In this document: in pieces, positions 58,741 to 64,000 of the stretch
How the letters are laid out: the number at the start of each line of letters is the position of its first letter
Position numbering within the stretch: the first letter of the stretch is position 1
Assembly: GCF_030272615.1 (NCBI RefSeq)
Contig: NC_081406.1
Span: 462,484,072-462,548,071, forward strand
From: Cryptomeria japonica
Taxonomy: Eukaryota > Streptophyta > Pinopsida > Cupressales > Cupressaceae
Direction of reading: 5' to 3'
Length of the DNA: 64,000 bases
Made by a program: the position numbers and the translations under genes
The notes under the pieces: model-generated
Told to the model about the DNA's origin: nothing
Databases searched by the model: none
What the model saw: only the letters and a program-made list of their open reading frames with translations

Positions 58741-59564
58741 GATTAGTCTGGGCCTAAAAATTTACATAATTTCTAATTTTAAATTAAAGTTCAAGTCACA
58801 ACTATATAAAATTACCGCAATAATAAATCATGAAAGTCCAAAGCACAACAAAAACATGAGCACAAGATCTAAAACAATCCTTGGAGTAATTTTTTGGCAC
58901 ATCACTTGGAGGGAAATTTCCAAACAATCCTTATAGCTTGCAAGTTAATGCAATTTGGCAATTTTACGTAATAATGGCTACCATAAGAATATTTGGGAGA
59001 GTAAAAATGGGGGTCATCAAATGGTGCTTGAGGGCCTTGAGACATTTCATGGGCTTGATTAGGAGTTGCACAAACTATATCATCAAGTGAAGATTGGATG
59101 ACTAATTCATGTGATTTGATAATGAATACAAATATGCAAGCCATTAGATCAAAGCAAGATCAATGGCCACCATTCTCTTTGCTAGATTTATATTATAAAA
59201 TTATAGAAAATAACAAAAAGGAACTTATATAAGATAAATATCATCATAGGGGCATAACATCCTAAGAAGAGTGCATGTCCTAGGGGGATAGAGGCAAAAT
59301 AATAATGAAAATGTTGAATTGACAAATGATACCCCAAATATGAAACCCTTGGCATGAAATATCACACAAGCCTTGTTGTAGATTGGGTGAATTCACACAA
59401 CATGTTAGTGCATGATTTCATTAGGGAGAAACACAATGTAGTCGAACATGATTTTTGTAACAAAGTTGTATGCTTGAATGCTTTTCTCCTTGAATGCATA
59501 CTTGAACTTGAATTGCTTGGTTATGCTTGGTTTAACTTGGTTTTAGAGACTTAGAGTTTGAAAT
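58741..59564. other. No recognisable gene
   Basis: Contains the GGGGCATAACATC phrase shared with 55748. An open stretch of 80 codons on the minus strand (59144-58902) has no known match. A 66-codon plus-strand stretch at 59354-59554 is also unassigned. Confidence 0.4.
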
Positions 59565-61744
<2,180 letters not shown>

Positions 61745-63138
61745 TGATGGTATGATGAAAGAACAAGGATCCAGTAAACTACTGAGAGGGGGGGTGAATC
61801 ACTAGATATAAAAATTGATAAAACTTCACCAATCTCAAAATCAATCTCTCAAAGTAAACTTAGAACTATCAATGCAATATCTCCGTCAAGATAAAAACTG
61901 TCAAACTAAACCGATTGACTGTTACAATAGATAACAGTAATCAGCTCAAAACTTATAACCATTCAAATAATTTTATTGACATAAGTAAAACTTCATTTCG
62001 TATTGCTATCAATTATCATGACTTATCAAAGTGGAATAAGTAGTTAAGAAAATCAACCATAGAAACATAACCCAAAAAAATTCACCACTTGACACAATAT
62101 TTTTGACGTGGAAACCCAAATGGAAAAAACCACAGTGAGATGGAACTCACAAGAAATTTTGAACTCTTCTGAAGTTTGCCTGTTAGGAGCCAAGCCTATT
62201 AAAGCTCTCCAAAACTCTTGTTAAGAACTGATCCTGTTAGGAACCACCCGGTCAAGAGATTGACTATAATGCCTTGTTAGAAGCAATACCCTATCAGGAG
62301 TAACCTTTGTAAAGGATTTAGAATCCAAACTAATAAATCACCTTGTTAGAGGATTTGAATAACACCAAGCTTGTTAGAGCTTACCCGGTTAGGGTATTTA
62401 ACTACTGTAATTGTTAGAAAACAACAAGAATTTGTTGATATGTTTGAATAGCACTTCATTTGCTTGTTCAAATCCTTTTCAACCTCCTATCTGCCTTTAA
62501 TCAAACTATAGATACATCATCTAGTTTGGCAACCACACATTCAATCCAACTTTTCCAACACACTCAAACTAAACAACTCATCAACCTTATAAACAAATCA
62601 ACTAGGTCGGTAACATAACAAAAACTTAATTCTCATAGAGATTACAAAAAATTCGGTTCAAGTATGACCGTTGGATTACATAACAATCTCTACACATTAT
62701 TCAAGAAAGCCTCAATCGCTCCTTGATCACCGCTTCATCGAACTTAGTAACTCATCATGCACTTTGCATTATATGCAATATACTTGCTCATTCCCAAGAC
62801 AAAAAAATGTTACCTCAATGTGCCAAAATCACTTTGAAACTCTCTTCTCACAATATGCATGCGTGTTATAATCATTAACGCTCGTCATCAAATCATTAAC
62901 CAATATAACCAATTCACCAAACTTAATTGGTTAGGGTTTATCAAACAACAGGTAGGGTTTACCGATTCAACCCTCCAATACTTAGCAATATCAGCTCACT
63001 CAAAAAAATTTCCTACCGATTACAGTTCCTTCACTTAGCTCTTCCTACTGGTTACAAAACATCATTACAATAATAACATTACTGCTTAATTGACATCAAT
63101 AACATATCATTAATACAATCTTCATGCAAATTCCAACA
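61745..63138 (-). repeat. 3' LTR of right-edge copia element
   Basis: On the minus strand it starts TGTTGGAATTTGC right after the polypurine tract and ends with TTCAC-C7-TCTCAGTA (plus 61780-61798), then ATCA at 61745. It shares CCATTTGGGTTTCCACGTC with the other copia LTRs. Length 1394 bp, near the 1409-1432 bp of the left element. Confidence 0.85.
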
Positions 63139-63152
63139 ATCTCCCCCTTTGG
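63139..63152 (-). other. Polypurine tract of right-edge copia element
   Basis: Minus-strand ACCAAAGGGGGAGATT directly before the LTR; the same motif as at 7701-7715. Confidence 0.85.
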
Positions 63153-63499
63153 TATTGATGGTAATACAAATATCAATACCATTGATTGTTGTGATTGTGA
63201 TAGGAATCCTGGTTTACAATTTACCATTGTACTCTCCTTGTCTTCATCTTGTCTTCAATTTGTCTTCAGCTACTAGCTAGTTGTACATCATACAATTCTT
63301 CTCACAATATTCACATAGTTCTTCTCCTCCTTTGACAACAATGCCAAATAAAAAGCAAAATAGGAAATGCCTAAACTTCATTGTGCAGCATCAACAACCT
63401 ACAACTTGATTCTCCCCCTATGGAATAACTCCACTTCTACACCAATCTTGCAGTAAAATTCTGCAAGTAGCTCCGGGACTAATGTAATCTACATCATGC

Positions 63500-64000
63500 T
63501 CAATTTACCTCATGAAGGGGTACAACCCCTAACTAAGATATCTGCAAGTTGCTCCTTGGTAAAAACATGCTCTAAGATCACATCTTTACTTTGCACTTTT
63601 TCCCTCAAGAAATGATACTTCAATTCAATGTGCTTGGTTCGTGCATGCAAGACAGGGTTCTTTGAAATATTTATGACACTAGCATTGTCACATAAGATCT
63701 TTACAGGTTTTCTAAACTTCATCTTGAAACCTTCCAAAATGTATTTTATCCAGATAGCCTGGGTACAATTCATATAAGCTGCAACATACTCAGCTTCAAC
63801 AATAGATTGTGAAATACAACTCTTCTTTTTACTACTCCATGAAACAAGTCTTCCTCCAAGAAAGAATGCTCCACCGATTGTGCTTTTCCAGTCATCAACA
63901 TCACCTGCCCAGTCTGCATTTGTCTACACCTTCAAATCAAAGTTTCCTCCATATGAATAGCACAATCCATAGTCAACAATACCTTTCAAATATATGAAAA
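63500..64000 (-). pseudogene. Copia RNase H domain, partial, decayed
   Basis: From 63773 leftward it reads MNCTQAIWIKYILEGF, ILCDNASVINISKN, HIELKYHFLREKVQ and LADI, closely matching the left copia element. After LADI about 50 bases of coding sequence (the usual F-T-K-P-L-P block) are missing and the frame shifts, so the terminal residues are garbled. The region 63774-64000 encodes, on the minus strand, the preceding F-L-G-G-R-L-V-S and D-A-D-W-A-G blocks. Cut by the window edge. Confidence 0.85.

Larger units (their letters stand above)
61745..64000 (-). mobile_element. Ty1/copia element, 3' part, leaves the window
   Basis: Minus-strand element of the same family as 1851-9124: 3' LTR 61745-63138, polypurine tract 63139-63152, non-coding 3' internal part, then the pol C-terminus (63153-64000). 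LTR termini are TG (63138) and CA (61745). The rest of pol and the 5' LTR lie beyond the right edge. Confidence 0.9.

Overview
This window looks like intergenic and intronic DNA from a seed plant with a large, transposon-packed genome, most likely a gymnosperm (conifer-like). That is an inference from long repeat-filled introns, giant LTRs and stacked Ty1/copia and Ty3/gypsy remnants. There is no intact protein-coding gene, no rRNA or tRNA that I can recognise, and no bacterial-type feature. Almost every coding stretch is a decayed retrotransposon or a decayed host gene.

Left third (1-23.6 kb). A minus-strand Ty3/gypsy element runs from its 5' LTR (12231-14922) through a leader and gag (10845-9122) to protease and a G-patch-like region (1845-36), and leaves the window at the left edge. 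A plus-strand Ty1/copia element (1851-9124, target duplication AAATG) sits inside its gag. Next comes a LINE-type RNase H remnant split by a 4.1-kb solo LTR (15895-20007, target duplication ACTTT), then a degenerate CCCTAA-like array and AT-rich direct repeats.

Middle (23.7-48.3 kb). An unprocessed pseudogene of the plant ATAD2/BRAT1 family (AAA+ ATPase with bromodomain, chromatin factor) spans about 24 kb on the plus strand, with nine recognisable exons. It carries several in-frame stops, at least one frameshift, two altered Walker A residues, a damaged splice donor and loss of the bromodomain coding region. Intron 1 holds an internal-LTR-internal fragment of a gypsy-like element without recognisable domains (25101-31453). 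Intron 6 holds a complete 12.1-kb element with 4.2-kb LTRs, a 3.7-kb internal region without protein domains, a PBS, a PPT and a near-perfect target duplication. This has the architecture of a LARD (large retrotransposon derivative) and is the most notable object in the window.

Right third (48.3-64 kb). Decayed minus-strand gypsy pol (integrase end, RNase H, reverse transcriptase) is interrupted by a (CA)32 microsatellite next to the RT active site and by a 1.2-kb solo copia LTR. Further right are a gypsy-type LTR (53982-55190), a LINE-like 3' end (about 57460-57697), a long (GA)n tract, and the 3' end of a second copia element on the minus strand (61745-64000) that leaves the window. Relative ages from visible divergence: the left gypsy is older than the copia nested in it (about 12% LTR divergence over a 215-base sample), and the LARD-like element is younger (about 3% over a 275-base sample).
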